This document shows positions 23,042 to 34,080 of a DNA stretch of 64,000 bases, piece after piece. The DNA comes from Artocarpus heterophyllus (taxonomy: Eukaryota; Streptophyta; Magnoliopsida; Rosales; Moraceae). The position numbers were made by a program, and so were the translations under genes. The stretch spans positions 14,866,836 through 14,930,835 of the forward strand of contig CM046353.1 of assembly GCA_025403435.1 (NCBI GenBank), written 5' to 3'. The notes below the pieces were generated by a model that had not been told where the DNA came from, made no database searches, and saw only the letters and a program-made list of their open reading frames with translations. Numbering within the stretch: position 1 is the stretch's first letter; every line of letters starts with the position of its first letter.

Positions 23042-24231
23042 TCAAGGCTCTTTCTGTGGGCAATCCTTAGCCCAGTGGGGCCCATCACAAAGGAAGCATT
23101 TGTTGTTGTTGGACTTACTTGAACTCTTGCCATCCTTTTGCTTGCCCTTGTCCTTGCCCCTTGAGGTGTTATCTTGGCGGTGCTCATCTTTGCGTTGGCC
23201 CTTGTCTCCCCCACCTTTGGCTTGACCACTCTTCTTGTCCTTCGGCTTGTTGGTGGACTCCTTTTGGCTTGCATAATCAATTAGGCTTTCGGCCACAGCT
23301 ATGGCAGTGGCAAGGTCTTGCACCCCACGTCCGCCTTAGCTCGGTCTTGGCCCATTGTTGGAGCCCATCCATAAAATTGAAGAGTGCGTCTTTGTCAGAC
23401 AAATCAGAGATCTCAAGTACTAAGTTAGTAAAGTCCTTAACATAATCACGAATAGACCCTGATTGTTTAAGCCTTTACAGGCGAGCTCTAGCCTCATCTT
23501 CAGCATTCTCCGGATAAAACTACCTTTTAAAGTCATCAAAGGTAGTCATGGTACACGTACCTTTTTCGACTGTATCCTCGTCTTCGCCTCCACCAAAGCA
23601 TGGCTGTGTCATTGAGATAAAGAGCCGTGGACTGGATCTTGGCATCCTATTTTGTGATGCCCATGGCTCCAAAGCATTGGTCTAGGCCCCACAAGAAGTT
23701 GTCCACTTCTCGTGCATTGTGTGATCCCCCGAAACTCTTAGGCTTTGGCACCTCAATGCGCCTAGCCTCAACGATGCTACTGCTGGACTCTGTCGCCAAT
23801 GCCCGCTTGCAAAGGGCTAAGTCCCCATGCATATCCTCAATGCGTGCGAGTGTGCTATTCAACTCTATCTCGTAGGCTCGACACATTTTAGTGAGCTCTC
23901 CCGCAAATTCATCACGAACCTTCTCAATTTCGGCCCGCAAGGACTCCTCTAGTTAGAGCAACATGCCTCGGATCGCAGTGTGGATAGCGGCATCCTCTGC
24001 TTCTAGGCCATCCACCCGTTGGCTTAGGTCATCCACCTGGGCCTTCACGCCACTCACGGCCTCCTCTACTCGAGATAGGTGTGAGTCGAAATTAGAGATC
24101 ACGTCCTTAGACCGACCCTGCTTAGTCACAACGTTGGGGTCGACTATCTCTTCGCGGCCTCGCTCTTGCGTCACCTCCACGTCAGAAGGGTTGGATCTCG
24201 TGGCCCTTTGAGCAGCATCGTTCTTAGCCAT
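23042..24231 (-). pseudogene. G1 gag region with CCHC knuckle
   Basis: The start ATG at 24231 lies only about 18 nt after the primer site. The N-terminal part has a heptad-like coiled coil (24231-23953). A stop and later frame breaks (near 23945, 23640 and 23330) split the gag domain, which includes VPKPKSFGGSHNAREVDNFL. The C-terminal part is Lys/Gly-rich and contains a zinc knuckle CFLCDGPHWAKDC. Confidence 0.75.
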
Positions 24232-24249
24232 TGTCTCAGCTTGAGCCTC

Positions 24250-24261
24250 GCTCTGATACCA
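24250..24261 (-). other. Primer binding site of chromovirus G1
   Basis: Minus-strand TGGTATCAGAGC is the usual plant retrotransposon site complementary to the 3' end of initiator methionine tRNA. It lies two bases inside the 5' LTR. Confidence 0.9.
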
Positions 24262-24263
24262 AC

Positions 24264-24849
24264 TATCACAAACTTACTTTCTCCAAGCTACTGTGCGGCC
24301 TTAGCACAGTCTCGATGCTAAGTCAGCCTAACTCACTCACGCTCTTGCCTTGAACACAAGGGAACACAAGAGAGAACAAGGAGAACTTTGAAAGGAAAGT
24401 TGTATTGAGCTAAGAGAACTTTACAAGGCTTTGATTCTTGGATTTCCTTGGATGGTTTACAAATGAATGGGATGGTCCTATTTATAGGCATCCTCCCAAC
24501 TAATGGACGGTCTAGATTGCATTGATCCAACGGCTACTATTTCCTATCTAGAATGTTCTAGCAAAGTGTGGAGGATATTTACAAGTATAGAGTATTCTAG
24601 AGATTTCTATACTATTCTATATTGTCCCTAAGTGCTCTTATAGTTCTAGAGAGTTCTAGAGTAGTCTTGAGTCTTCTAGGACCTCCTAGGTTCTTTAGGA
24701 TGCTTCTAGACTGTGGTGGAACCTTCTGGAATGATGCGGAACAATGTAGATTACTCTGGACCCTTCTAGAATCTTCTTTGGGCAATGTTTTCTCCCAAAA
24801 ACGCCTAAGACAAGTGAGTTGCCTCTTCATGGCTTGGTGGGGCGTGACG
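24264..24849 (-). repeat. 5' LTR of chromovirus G1
   Basis: 586 bp, matching the LTR at 18965-19550 with about 26 differences. Both ends are mutated (TATCAC for TGTCAC, GTGACG for GTGACA). The minus-strand TATA box is near 24479-24487. The region upstream of it on that strand (24540-24790) holds the TTC/GAA inverted motifs described in the findings. Confidence 0.9.
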
Positions 24850-25480
24850 CTATGGTCGTATGCATATAAGCATTAGTGCAACTATGAAATTCTTTCTCAT
24901 TGGATTCAATCCAAATGGCCTCAAATTGGACCCTGTGGGTAGTGCCTCCCATATTTCTTGTATGCTTTATTAGCATAATAACGGGAAAAGAAATATAATA
25001 GTATTATTCTGTCAAAGCATGATGTCCGTTGTTGATAAAGAAAACAATGGCCCAGATGCTCCATTCATAGAGTTAAGAGATTCTTTTGCCAAAATTAAAA
25101 AATGAGAGAGGAAAGTGTCACTTATTAAATAATTGAAGAACTATTTGTACAATTTATTTTTCTCAAAAAATAACTATAAGACCAAAATACACAAAGTCAT
25201 GATTCAAAATGTAGAAAATACTTTTGTCTATCATTTTTTTGTCGTAGAATTCTCAGAAAAAAAGAAAAGAAAAGAAAGGGGCAAAAGTATAAAGAAATAG
25301 AAGAGGAAAAATGAAACTTAATTGCAAACAACTATGAGCTCCCACATCTTAATTCTGTCACTTTATAGGAAAGTTAGCTCCGATAACCTTTTATTCGTTG
25401 CTGCTTTATGTTTGTGAATGTGCTTCTAGTCTATCTCCAACATTGCTACACTGAAAAAGGGCACTAGAAATTAGAAAAAT
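24850..25480. other. Gene-free AT-rich spacer
   Basis: No gene, RNA or repeat was recognised between the chromovirus and the candidate solo LTR. Confidence 0.5.
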
Positions 25481-25739
25481 TGTGACACCTTAACATTTTT
25501 AGTACATTAAAAATACAATAACTTAAAGATTATGTTAAGCAGAAATATATGTCACAAGGATTATTGCTTAATCTAATTTTTATGACAAAGTCCATAAAAG
25601 CAAAAAGGGGAATTTTAAAGGTAAAATCATGCCATAGTTTTATATGAGAAAGAAAGGATACAAAAATAAGCTGGAAAGCTTAATTGTTGTAAAATGTATT
25701 GAAACAAATGTTAAGACAAATATACAGCTTAAGAAAAAT

Positions 25740-26170
25740 ACTATATAATAATATAAAAAATTATACAGTATTAGAATAATGCAATGTAAAGAAGTATACT
25801 GATAAAGTTATGTAATATGAAAATTACACTGCAAAAGTAATGCAGTGTAGGAATTGGATTGTTTAAGGTTAAGTAGTATAAAATTTAGACTGTTTAAAGT
25901 TAAAGCGGTATAGGAATTATACTGTTTAGAGGACATGAATGAGTAAGGAATGTTGTCTAAGCTTGTAGCAGTATAGAAAATATACCGATAGTATAAGAAA
26001 AATATTGTCAGTATAAATTTGAATTGTATAGAGTTAAGTAGTATAGGATTACATCATGTGGTGGATGTAAATAAGTAGGGAGGTTGTGGGACCTCATGAA
26101 TTGTATAGAAAAGAATACAAGCAGTATAGAAAAAATACTGTCAGTATAAATTTAGACTGTGTAAAAAGTT
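25740..26170. repeat. Degenerate CAGTATA/TATACTG short repeats
   Basis: Many variants of AGTATAGAAAAWATACTG and GTATAGGAATTATACTG recur irregularly. Several are near-palindromes that could form small hairpins. They lie within the candidate solo LTR. Confidence 0.6.
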
Positions 26171-27299
26171 TTTGTGGGACCCACCATGGGACACTAAAAT
26201 GAATGAAAATTTGCCATCAAACCCCCTTGGGTGGCCCAATTACACATTGCTAAGTTAAGTCAACTTTTTACTACAAATAATGGCAAGTGATGACTAATAA
26301 GGTGAGTCATCAAAAGCTTATAAAAATCAAGTTTTATTCACTTATGTGAAGAACCAAAAGTGTTCCATTTCCTTCCTCCAACAACCGTCCCTCCCTAGGC
26401 ATTTTTCTCTCAAGATTTTGATGAAATTCAAGCCTTCAAATCATGTTTGAAGCAAGTTAAGTGTTGAAGATCAAGGGTAAGCAATGGTGGAGGTAAAAGT
26501 TCAAGCTTTTTCTTAGAGATTTTGATATTTCTCTTGAACTTTATATGTGGTTTTCAAAGGTTGTGTTACGAATTGATGTCAAGGAAACTTTGGAAAGTTT
26601 TGTTCCCTGTGAAAAACAGGATGTTTTGGCACAAAATGATTGTCTTTAGTTCTGGGGGCAAAAATATAAAGATTTTTGTGTTTCGGGCCAAAATCGTAAA
26701 ACTATGTGAAACTAGGTTTTCACCAAGGACCATTAGGTTCCTACATTTATGTGGGGAGTGAGTAACCACAAGGTTTATGTTTTTAAAGATTAAAAGTTTA
26801 ATCAAGTAAAGAATGAAAGAAAAACATTAAAGGCAAAAATGTCAAGATTTTTGCATTATGGGTTAAACTGTAAAGTTTTGACAAAACAGATGTAATTGAA
26901 AGGAAAGCCATTGTTTTTGTTTTTTGTAATTTTATGAGACATAAAGAAATGAAAGTTATGTTCTAAAACGAGTTCTAAAAGTTTTCTAAGACCCATCAAG
27001 GGCAAAATGGTCATTTTGTGAAAAAGGCCAAAACGGACCCAAAACGCCCAATGTTGGAAAACGTCCCTTAGCGGGAATTTTTTCATAACATGTAAGAAAT
27101 GAAAGGAAAAGTTAAGCAAAAAGTTTAACAAGCTACGAAGTTAACGAAAAACCCGATAAGCTAAAATCATTATTTGTGAGGAAACATCTAAAACAGGGTC
27201 GAACACTATGAATTAGCAAAATGATTTTAGATGAAAAATGTTTCGTATCTTGTTAGGTATATAAACCGTCGAGTGAGATAGGAGATTTAACTAAGGGAT

Positions 27300-27480
27300 G
27301 TTTAAGTTAAGTAAAGAAAAAGGTAACCCGGTGGGTTACAAAGTTAAGTAAAGAATGATAACCCGATAGGTTACGGAATTAAGTAAAGGGAAAGTTAAGG
27401 TAGAAGAAAGGTAAACCAATAGGATACAAAGTAAAAGAAAGTAAACTGATAGTATACAAGTTAAGTAAAAAGGAATGAAC
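27300..27480 (+). repeat. Degenerate tandem repeat of about 45 bp
   Basis: Units such as GTTAAGTAAAG, a short A-rich stretch and GATAACCCGATAGGTTAC recur four to five times with drift. Confidence 0.6.
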
Positions 27481-27649
27481 GATTAATGATTAAGTTATGT
27501 TATTAATCGAGTAGATTGATAATATGAAAAGTTAGCTAATAAGTCGAGTGTCATTTGATTAGGACACAGAAGCCGACTAATGAAAGGAAAAGGAATGAGA
27601 TGGGAATGCTAGAGTTAGGACCAGGTAAGTTCAAACCTCACCTACAACA

Positions 27650-27970
27650 TGAAGTAAATGATTTTCAAATGTTTATATATATGTTTGCAAATGTGTTTGC
27701 AATTATTATGCAAGTTGTTTTTAAAGTATGTTTGCATTTGTTATGCAAAAGGTTTTAAAGTTTGAATCAAGATTTGTAATGTGCTTGTAATTATTATGTT
27801 TAAAGCATGATTGCATTTAATATGCATAAAGTTTAAAAGATCAAGTAAAGGTTTGCAATGTATTTGCAATTATTATTCTTAAAGTATGTTTGCATATGAA
27901 ATGCACAATGTTTTAAAGAGTACAAGTTATGATTTGTAAATATGTTTGCATATGATGTGTTAGCATTTAA
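27650..27970 (+). repeat. Degenerate tandem repeat of about 80 bp, roughly four units
   Basis: Three clear units begin near 27726, 27806 and 27886. Each starts GYATGWTTGCATxTxxTATGCA and later carries TTTGYAATxTxxTTGYAATTATTAT; a partial unit precedes them. The open frames across this stretch are products of the periodicity. Confidence 0.75.
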
Positions 27971-28120
27971 TATGATCACTAAAGTTAAAAAAAAGGTAAA
28001 ATAAAGATTAAAAAAAAGTGTCATACCAGCCTCCTTAATGTGAGGTACACAAGTAAAGTTCCCGAGTCATCAATCTAGCCTTCTATATATATATAAAGGG
28101 CATCTACGGTCTTTACTTCA

Positions 28121-28684
28121 GACCGTCCAGACAATGTAACATTTTTTGATAGGATAATAACAATGTTATATTAAATATAACATCCAATATTGTTGTATAT
28201 TTTGTTCTAGAAGAGGACATACCGTGTGGAAGATTTAAAATAGCTTTGCTTTTTGTAAGAAATATTGCGACTCCATTTGGGAACCATAATTTTGATTGAA
28301 AAATTCAGTCCAAACACAAATTGGTGTTTGACAATGTTAAAAGAAAAAATCAATTCAGACAATTAGTCCAAATTGAAATCTCAATTTAAACTCATTTGTT
28401 ATAATAAAAACCATTCACTAACTAAATGGTTTATGTTTGGACTGAATTTTTTGATCAAAACTATAGTTTCTAAGTGGAGTCGTAATGTTTATAAAAAAAA
28501 GCATGGCTATCTCAAATCTTCCACGCCTTTTGTTTAATTTGGTGTTTCTACATTAAGGATATGATATATCTTCTTTTAGAACAAAATATACAACAATATT
28601 AGATGATCAAAGCTTGACGTTATGTTTAATGTAACACATTGTTATCATTCTATCAAAAAATATTACGTTGTCTAGATTGTAACA
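28121..28684. mobile_element. Foldback element with arms of about 200-255 bp
   Basis: The left arm (28121-28320) and right arm (28430-28684) are inverted copies. Examples are left AACATTTTTTGATAGGATAA with right TCTATCAAAAAATATTACG, and left AAATTCAGTCCAAACA with right TGTTTGGACTGAATTTTTTG. The right arm carries an extra block of about 30-40 bp (near 28525-28560). The loop of about 110 bp is non-coding. Long arms suggest a Mutator-like or foldback miniature element. Confidence 0.75.
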
Positions 28685-30187
28685 GTTTTTTTAAACTCAA
28701 AAATTTATATGATTATAGTAGTAGATTTAATTTTGTGATTAAAGCAAAAATAATGTCATAAATTGTTAAAGAAATATTATTCTCAAATCTATTTGTAATA
28801 AATTTGTAAAATGTAGAAAATTTTCATCATTATTTTAAAGTATTGGGTGAAAATTTGAATTTTGATAAAATAGAATGGTTATATTCATAAGTATTTTTCT
28901 TTGTACTTATGCAATAATCTGATGTACAATGGATTCGGTACACCCTTGGTGTCCATTATTTTGACATTGATATAAATTTATGGACCACACTTCATCACAG
29001 GTTACGTACAATTTGCGAATTTGACTGCTGCATGAAGTCATAAAAATAATAAAAAAAAGTTTTTTATATTTTTATATCTTGTATTTTAAGTTATTAAAAT
29101 ACAATATTTTTAATTTTTAATCTTATTAAATATATACTTTTATATTAAATTTAATATACGCGTCTATTTTTTTGATAGTCGAAAATCTATTTTAACATTT
29201 AAAATACCAAAAAAAACCCATAAATAGAAAATAAAATAGACAACTAAAAAAATTTTAAACTTAAACAAACCCTAATCCCTTTAAAAAACAATAAAAAAAA
29301 CCTCTATTAAACTTGAACTAAATACCTTTGCAAGATACGGAGAAATGGAGATGTACATCACTGTTTCGACTTGAAGGGGGAAGGGGTGCTGTTGATATCT
29401 CGACGGGGAAGGAGCATCGTTGTTGTTTCAACTTGAACTGTGGGATCTAAAGATGGCATATAATAAATGAGATTAACGGTTTGAAATATGGGTTCAGAAA
29501 ATGGCTGAAGCAAACGCACTTGGTGGGTGCTGGTTTATGTTTGTGACCAAGCAGCAATTTAAGATTTTGCTTCCGATAATAACCCAAATCCAAACAGCCG
29601 TTTCTTTTCTCTCTCTCTCCTTTTTTTTTTTGCTCATGACCAAAATCCAAACAGCCGATTGATATACCCACATTCAAAACCCATGAACAAGCATCACAAA
29701 GAGACAATAAAAAATTGGAGGCAAAGGGAACCACGTGAATTGGCTAGGTAATGACTTAGTTCTAAACTTCTAGCTCTCTTATTGATTTCAGAAATAAATA
29801 GAGTAGATTAGTTGTGTCGAGTTAATTTCTACCCAAAAAAAAAAAAAAAGAAATTGCCAAGAAACATAGGAGAGGAGCAGGGGGTCATCGTTGTGAGATG
29901 CATCTCAAACATCTCGACGGAGAGGGGGTGTTGCGCGTCTCGACGGAGAGGGCCAATGGCCAGCAAACATCTTGGCCGAGGTGAGATTGCGAAGAACAGG
30001 GCAGTGCTTGGCTCGCCTTGGGGGTGGGTCGTCTAGGCTTGTCGCAAAGACCGGGGACTGCCTAGGCTCGCCGCTAGGAGAGGGGGGCAAGGCGGTGGAG
30101 CATTAGGGGGCGAGGGTGCCACCGCGGTGGTACTCAAGCGGGCAAATGCAAACGGCGTTGAGTGGAGAAGGTAGTGTGGGTTAGGAC
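28685..30187. other. Gene-free stretch left of the hAT element
   Basis: AT-rich to about 29330, then GC-richer from 29870 with a CTCGACGGAGAGGG phrase repeated twice (29912 and 29939) and a related CTCGACGGGGAAGG near 29399. AATCCAAACAGCCG also occurs twice (29587 and 29645). No coding region is credible. Confidence 0.5.
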
Positions 30188-30570
30188 TAGAGATGCAACA
30201 ATGGGCCGGGGCTCGTGGGCTGGCCCAAGCCTGTCCTGCTATAGTGATAGGCCAGACCGTGCCGTTCATGGCCCAACAAGGCCCATAAATGTTGGTGGGC
30301 TGGGCTGAGCCAATATATGTTGGTCCATGGGCCGGCCCGACACGGCCCATGGAAAATCATGGGCCAGGCTGGGTTGAGCCTAGGCCGGGCTGGGCCTAGC
30401 CGTCTAGGCCCATAATGGGCTGGCCCATCCCGGCCTACAATGGGCCAACCCACCGGGCCAGGCCGGGTCAGCCCATCTAGCCCATAATGGGTTGGCCCAT
30501 CGCAGCCTATGTAAGGCCCATACAGGCCCACAATGGGCCAGCCCATCGAAGGCCCATTGTGGCCAAATTT
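30188..30570. repeat. Left subterminal GGCC-rich array of the hAT element
   Basis: Dozens of overlapping GGCCCAT, GGGCCGG and GGCTGGCCC motifs in both orientations raise the GC content far above the surroundings. Subterminal arrays of short motifs are known transposase-binding regions in hAT elements. A (TA)n run of about 50 bp follows at 30577-30628. Confidence 0.75.
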
Positions 30571-30571
30571 C

Positions 30572-30615
<44 letters not shown>

Positions 30616-30694
30616 TATATATATATAGATATATTTTTTCATGTTCATCACGGGTGAACATGGCCTTCTCCAGTAAGCCATGTAAGGCCCATTG

Positions 30695-31304
30695 TAAGTC
30701 ATGTATTATCACATCAAAAGACTATACATTGAATATATATATTATTTAATACATATATAGAATTAAATATTATATAATATATATACATGCCATATTCACC
30801 CGTGAGTGAACATGGCATTAGATTTCCCCAAGCACATCACATTGCAATAGGCATGACAAGCTCTTTTTCTTTTCTTTGTATTTTTTTAATTTTTTTTTCT
30901 TATAGGCATTGTTAGTATGTATGGAGCTTAATTATTACCCTGACGCAGATTGCCCGTATGCAGAGGTTGTATGGAGATCGACCTTCACGGTAACGTCAAC
31001 GTGGGGGTTGGAAGGGGGTGGTAAACCCCCTTCCTAGGGGTTTCGCCTCCTGAGCAAAAATTTTATATGCAAGTTTATTTTACATGAGGGTAGCTTGGGT
31101 TTTTTACATAAGGCATGCTTTGCTTTTGAGAAGCAAAGCTGAGAATCAGATACTGAGTCTATAGGTCATATATTATCACATCACAATACTATACATTTAA
31201 TATATATATAGATATATATTATTTAATACATATAAGAATTAAATATTATATAATTTATACATGCCATATTCACTTGTGAGTAAACATGGCATTAGGTTCC
31301 CCTA
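30695..31304. repeat. Two direct copies of about 140 bp flanking a 330-bp segment inside the hAT element
   Basis: Copy one (30695-30830) and copy two (31163-31304) share TATTATCACATCA, an AT-rich middle, and GCCATATTCAC...GTGAGTRAACATGGCATTAG. By eye they are about 85-90 per cent identical. The intervening 31-kb segment is GC-richer and includes GGGGGTTGGAAGGGGGTGG. The layout resembles a terminal-repeat retrotransposon in miniature or a plain duplication; no primer site was found to decide. Confidence 0.6.
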
Positions 31305-31713
31305 TGCAATTACAAAGGGGCAGGCCTAACATATAGGCTCAGAAGAAAGGCCTGCAATGTGCAAAGCTGAGACGTTAAGTCTTCAGCGAATTGTCTGATC
31401 AAATCACACATGAAAGAAAAAAATAAAAAAAAAAGATTTCAAAAATAAAAAAATAAAAAATAAACTTTTTTTTACCTATAAATAAATGTAGAACATTCAC
31501 AGAGATACCCATTCAACAAACTTCTAAGATCTTATGTATTGTCTTTTTTTTTTAGATTACTTAGAGTTCTTCAGAAAGGAAAAAAAAAACTTAAAGGTAT
31601 AATTTATTTCATTTGTTGTTCGTTAATTTTGTATTGTTATAAGTTAATTTTATCGTGCAATTATTTTATTTAATTTTTATGTTACATTAATTTATTGTTA
31701 TTTTTATTGAGCT

Positions 31714-33812
31714 ATGGCATCATCACATAGAGAGAGAGCCAATGTTTCACATTTGGTGATTAATGAAAGAGAACAATTTAATGATTGACCAGAAGAAATT
31801 GGAGTTGTCTTACTATATCAAGTTGATGGCTTCTCTGAAGTCACTCATAAGAGCAAAAGGAAAGTTCAAAGAACTTTACCAGTTTGGAGTTACTTTGATC
31901 TAGTAACAAGTACAAATGAGAATGGTGTAACAGAAGAGCGCCAATTTGCAAAGTATGCAAACAAGACTACACATGTAAATCCTCTTCTGGCACTGGTCAC
32001 TTAGAGAGGCATCGCAAAAAATACGAAGCTAAGCACAGTGTAGGTGGTGTTGATTGTCGTCAACAAACACTTCAATTTAACTCTAATGGTAGTGTTACCA
32101 ATTGGTCATATGACCAACAAAGATCTAGAGAATGGCATGCTAGATATTTGGCTAGTGTTCAACAACCAATTAGTCTTGCTGATGATCCAGCTTTTGAGGA
32201 GTACATTCAAAATGGTTATAATCCACAATAATAGGCGTGTTTCAAGAACTACCATAATAGCTGACACCATGAAAGTTTTTCATTCAATGAGGGAAAAGCT
32301 AGTAACTGAATTTAGTTCATTCACTGCATCTGTTGCATACACATCTGATTTGTGGGAAGGTCGTACCAAAACTAGTTATATCTATGTAACTACACATTAT
32401 GTAGATAAAGATTGGTCTTTTCAAAAATGGTTAATTATTTTTCGACCAATGCCTTATCCGCATAATGCCAAGGCCATTCATGATGTCATCATGGGAGTTT
32501 TTGATTTTTATGGCATTAAAGAAAAGGTTTTGAGCATCACATTTGATAATGCATATGCTAATCTGCTATTATTAACCTTTTCAAAACAACATTGAGGCCA
32601 CAACATGGAAAAACACTTTTTCATCAAAGATGTGCTTGTCATATTATTAACTTGTGTGTTCAAGATGGCATGAAATTTTTTCAAGGTTATTTTGAAAATA
32701 TTCAAACGGCCTTAGGTTACATAGCAAGTTTTGGCTCTCGAATTGAAGAGTTTGCTAAACTTTGCAAGAGAGCAAGCATGAAACCTAGAAAACTTTCAAC
32801 TAACATAGGACACCAATGAAATTCAACATATTTGATGCTGAGCGCATGCCTACCATACAAAAAGGTCGTAACCGCATATTATAACTTGAAGAATCCAACT
32901 GAGCCGCTTCAAGAATTTGATTGGCAAATTGGTTCATGCTTGTACAATTTCTTAAAGGTTTTTTACGAAGCCACTCTCCAACTCTTAGGTGTGTACTATC
33001 CTACCTCTCCTCGTGCATTACATAAATTGTACAACATTGCTGCAACATTCGATATGCATAGAGATTTTGACATGTTTAGGGACTCTGTTGAGTTCATGGA
33101 ACAAAAATTCAAAAAATGGTTGGGAACGTGTTCCACCTTTGTATTGCATAGGCACTGTATTAGATCCAAGAGTTAAATTAGCTGGTGTTGAATATTTGCT
33201 TAAGGGTATAGGGGAAAAATTAAGGGTGCATTCTGACATCATAACCATTCAAAATGTGCAAGCAAAAGTTAACAACATATTTACTGCATATAATTAAAAA
33301 TATGGAAGAGGCCAAATAGCATCCCCTGCACCTTTAGCAAATATTATATCTGTACCTCATGGTTCTTCATGGGCAAGTATGATTAGCTACACTAGACTTG
33401 GTTTCGGTGCATCATCCACATCTTTAACACGTAGTGAATTGGAAAACTATCTGGAAACAAATTTTGCAGCATTCATTTTCAATGAGCAAGATGGTGGTTA
33501 TGATTTTAATAAGTTTGATCTTTTGTCATTTTGGCGATCACAATCAAGAACTTTTCCTATGCTCTCTAAAATGACTCGTGATATACTAACCATACCAGTG
33601 TCCACAGTTGCAAGTGAACAAATATTTAGTTGTAGTGGTAGAGTACTTGATGAACGGTGTGCATGTATGAGTGACGATATTCTAGAAGCAATAATGTGCA
33701 TCAAAGATTAGGAGGAGCTCGCAGAAGAAGCCAAGAAGTTCAAGATGATTGGGTTGATGACTTTGAAAATTTAGACATTTCTGATACTCCCACTAGGAGT
33801 AATACGTTGTAA
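31714..33812 (+). pseudogene. hAT transposase, BED-finger type, broken by frameshifts and stops
   Basis: Parts are in order but in shifting frames. The region from ATG 31714 carries an early TGA. A BED zinc finger CKVCKQDY...SGTGHLERHRKK lies near 31945-32025. The RNase H-like core has TSDLWEGRTKTSYI, VTTHYVDKDW and VLSITFDNAYANL (about 32240-32560), then CACHIINLCVQDGMK near 32630-32670. The C-terminal dimerisation domain, with FDLLSFWRSQSRTFPMLSKM and VSTVASEQIFSCSGRV, is at 33430-33711. Breaks occur near 31980-32040, 32230, 32580, 32818, 33110-33170 and 33297. It is closest to the Ac-like/RICESLEEPER group and is not functional as it stands. Confidence 0.85.
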
Positions 33813-34080
33813 CTAATTATGAACAATATTTTTTATGTTTTTGTTTTTTTTTTGTTTTTAGTAATTTTGTAAACATCTTATGTATAATTATCCCAATTTT
33901 ACTCTTTTTGCCTTACCAAGGTTTTGTCTCACTGGGTTTTCCTTGGAAAGGTTTTTAATGAGGCAATCATAAATAAAATATCCCTTTTTATATTTTCCTT
34001 GACTATTCAAACTTTTATATTTGTTAACTTGTTTAAAAATTCAAAAATAAAAAATAAAAATTAAAAAATTAAAAATTACA

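Larger units (their letters stand above)
18965..24849 (-). mobile_element. Ty3/gypsy chromovirus, near full length but decayed (element G1)
   Basis: A 5.9-kb element read right to left: 5' LTR 24264-24849, initiator-Met primer site, gag, protease, reverse transcriptase, RNase H, integrase, chromodomain, polypurine tract and 3' LTR 18965-19550. By eye the two 586-bp LTRs differ at about 26 positions, roughly 4 per cent, so the insertion is not recent. The polyprotein is broken by several stops and frameshifts, so it is probably not autonomous. The short distance from primer site to gag ATG and the chromodomain suggest the Reina-like group, which is an inference. Flanks read CTAC and CTAT, so the target duplication is at best imperfect. 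Confidence 0.9.
25481..28023 (+). repeat. Candidate solo LTR of a gypsy-type element
   Basis: It starts TGTGACACCTTAACATTTTT and could end at GTGTCA (28018-28023), giving short inverted TGTGACAC/GTGTCA ends. A TATA-like CTTATAAAAATCAAG near 26320 is followed by a CT-rich leader. There is no coding region. No matching second copy or target duplication is seen in the window, so the call rests on termini and layout alone. Confidence 0.35.

Noticed and set aside
18965..24849. A functional, recently inserted retrotransposon
   Set aside because: LTRs differ at about 26 sites and gag, protease-RT junction, RNase H and chromodomain junctions all carry stops or frameshifts.
27650..27970. Possible coding repeats in the 80-bp tandem array
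   Set aside because: Units are not a multiple of three in a consistent way and each frame has stops; the open frames arise from periodicity.
25481..28023. An intact LTR retrotransposon with paired LTRs
   Set aside because: No second LTR copy, primer site or polypurine tract was found, so only a tentative solo LTR is reported.
29447..30036. Two short open frames near the hAT left flank
   Set aside because: They overlap short repeated phrases (CTCGACGGAGAGGG and AATCCAAACAGCCG) and have no protein motif.
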